A stretch of DNA of 64,000 nt from Halobacillus litoralis (lineage in GTDB: Bacteria; Bacillota; Bacilli; Bacillales; Halobacillaceae), in the NCBI RefSeq assembly GCF_009856355.1, contig NZ_WMEW01000012.1, forward strand, positions 1 through 64,000. Reading direction: 5' to 3'. Position numbers and translations under genes: made by a program. Shown here piece by piece: positions 63,350-64,000 of this stretch (positions within the stretch are counted from its first letter, which is position 1; every line of letters begins with the position of its first letter). A model generated the notes under the pieces. It saw nothing but the letters and a program-made list of their open reading frames with translations, was not told where the DNA came from and made no database searches.

Positions 63350-64000
63350 TCAGCGAATTTTGAATCTGGAAAGAACGGGGTATAAAAGAAGGGAAAGGAG
63401 CACGTATAAATTCAGGATGCCATACAGCGGATACAAGTATTCAATGAGGGTGGAGAAGCCAAAAGAAGTAAAGGGCAGCATAATGGCAATCACCATCATA
63501 GCCAGGATCCAGAGCGGCTGGCGCACGTAATCCCGGAACCGTGTGACAAGCCCGAGTGTCCCTGAGGCTGCAGTTGTAAAAATAGCAATCCAGAGCATCA
63601 CAGACATGAAAATCATCATTTCGTAAGGATAATGTTTAAGAATGGCGAAAAGGGGGATTTCATACAAAATGATATCTTCCGAAATTTGAATCAGACTGTT
63701 GTTATAAAGGTAGGAAACGACTCCGAGCACGACCCCGCTTCCAATACTGGCCACCCAGATTTCCCCTTTCCGCCGGACCTGGTTGCCGATCGCCCCGAGT
63801 ACAGCAATCAAAGGGAGGATGTTCAGTGCGGTGAACGGGAATGCCGCCAGCCAGTTGCTCATCTCATGAACATGACCGAACAGGGACAGGTCCTGATCTT
63901 TGATGAATAGGATCAGGACGAACAGAAGACCGGCAATCAGCAGCGGCAGAACAAAGCTGTTCACGATCACAATGCCTTTGACATCCCAGATAAACAGAAG
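63350..64000 (-). CDS. YkvI-like membrane protein (partial, 5' end outside window)
   Basis: At least 216 aa of an integral membrane protein with seven visible helices. The frame runs open to the window end (…LLFIWDVKGIVIVNSF), so the GTG at 63970 is not the true start. The sequence recalls YkvI-family proteins, which belong near the amino-acid/GntP-type transporter superfamily; the substrate is unknown. FGFSTLIEYLYPLYGILNLY near the end is conserved in that group. Confidence 0.72.
   Translation of the reverse strand, partial: LLFIWDVKGIVIVNSFVLPLLIAGLLFVLILFIKDQDLSLFGHVHEMSNWLAAFPFTALNILPLIAVLGAIGNQVRRKGEIWVASIGSGVVLGVVSYLYNNSLIQISEDIILYEIPLFAILKHYPYEMMIFMSVMLWIAIFTTAASGTLGLVTRFRDYVRQPLWILAMMVIAIMLPFTSFGFSTLIEYLYPLYGILNLYVLLSLLLYPVLSRFKIR

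Overview
The window is about 64 kb of a Bacillaceae-type (low to mid G+C Firmicute) chromosome, from the neighbourhood of the replication origin. The anchor is gene order as in Bacillus: rlmH, then htrA-walJ-walI-walH-walK-walR, tRNA-Phe and tRNA-Asp, purA, the replicative helicase dnaC, rplI-gdpP-yybS, and rpsR-ssb-rpsF-ychF with a DUF951 gene and an MscS channel. Strong Shine-Dalgarno sites, frequent GTG/TTG starts and intrinsic terminators fit Firmicutes. Most core genes lie on the minus strand. The species is not identifiable from sequence alone.

Left edge (1-7031) is an AT-richer accessory island at the 3' end of rlmH. It holds a SauUSI-like PLD-nuclease/helicase (probable type IV restriction enzyme), a truncated DnaB-type helicase fragment, an EcsC-family gene and a one-chain GmrSD-like (DUF262+DUF1524) protein. 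The rlmH 3' end resembles the SCC attachment site of staphylococci. Twelve of its bases recur at 3780-3791, so the EcsC and GmrSD-like genes look bounded by direct repeats.

7.8-14.1 kb is a complete ketone-body (3-hydroxybutyrate/acetoacetate) catabolic operon: scoA-scoB, 3-hydroxybutyrate dehydrogenase, thiolase and a GntP permease. A sigma-54-dependent activator lies upstream and a near-perfect -24/-12 promoter precedes scoA. 14.2-22.3 kb is a mixed region: small membrane protein, lipoprotein, PilZ protein, M48 protease, Nudix hydrolase, secreted endonuclease, and a water-forming NADH oxidase with a Rex operator. A remnant of a threonine aldolase gene follows at 22.3-22.4 kb. 22.6-28.8 kb carries an AGCS amino-acid symporter and an inositol-like operon (dehydrogenase, LacI regulator, TIM-barrel isomerase, sugar porter), with two matching palindromic operators.

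29.7-30.0 kb, next to htrA, is a dense cluster of DnaA boxes without a gene. 30-49.5 kb is the core wal/purA/dnaC/rplI/gdpP block plus hisJ. 49.5-57.8 kb holds an AbgT transporter, serA with a class V aminotransferase, an orphan OppA-type lipoprotein and a YczE-type membrane protein. 57.8-59.6 kb is a divergent hmp/nsrR nitric-oxide module with an NsrR-like operator. The window ends inside a YkvI-like membrane protein gene.

A roughly 135-bp dispersed hairpin repeat occurs five times in gene-free DNA (window start, 7.64, 49.54, 51.53 and 56.84 kb). I saw no rRNA, transposase, CRISPR array or recombinase gene.
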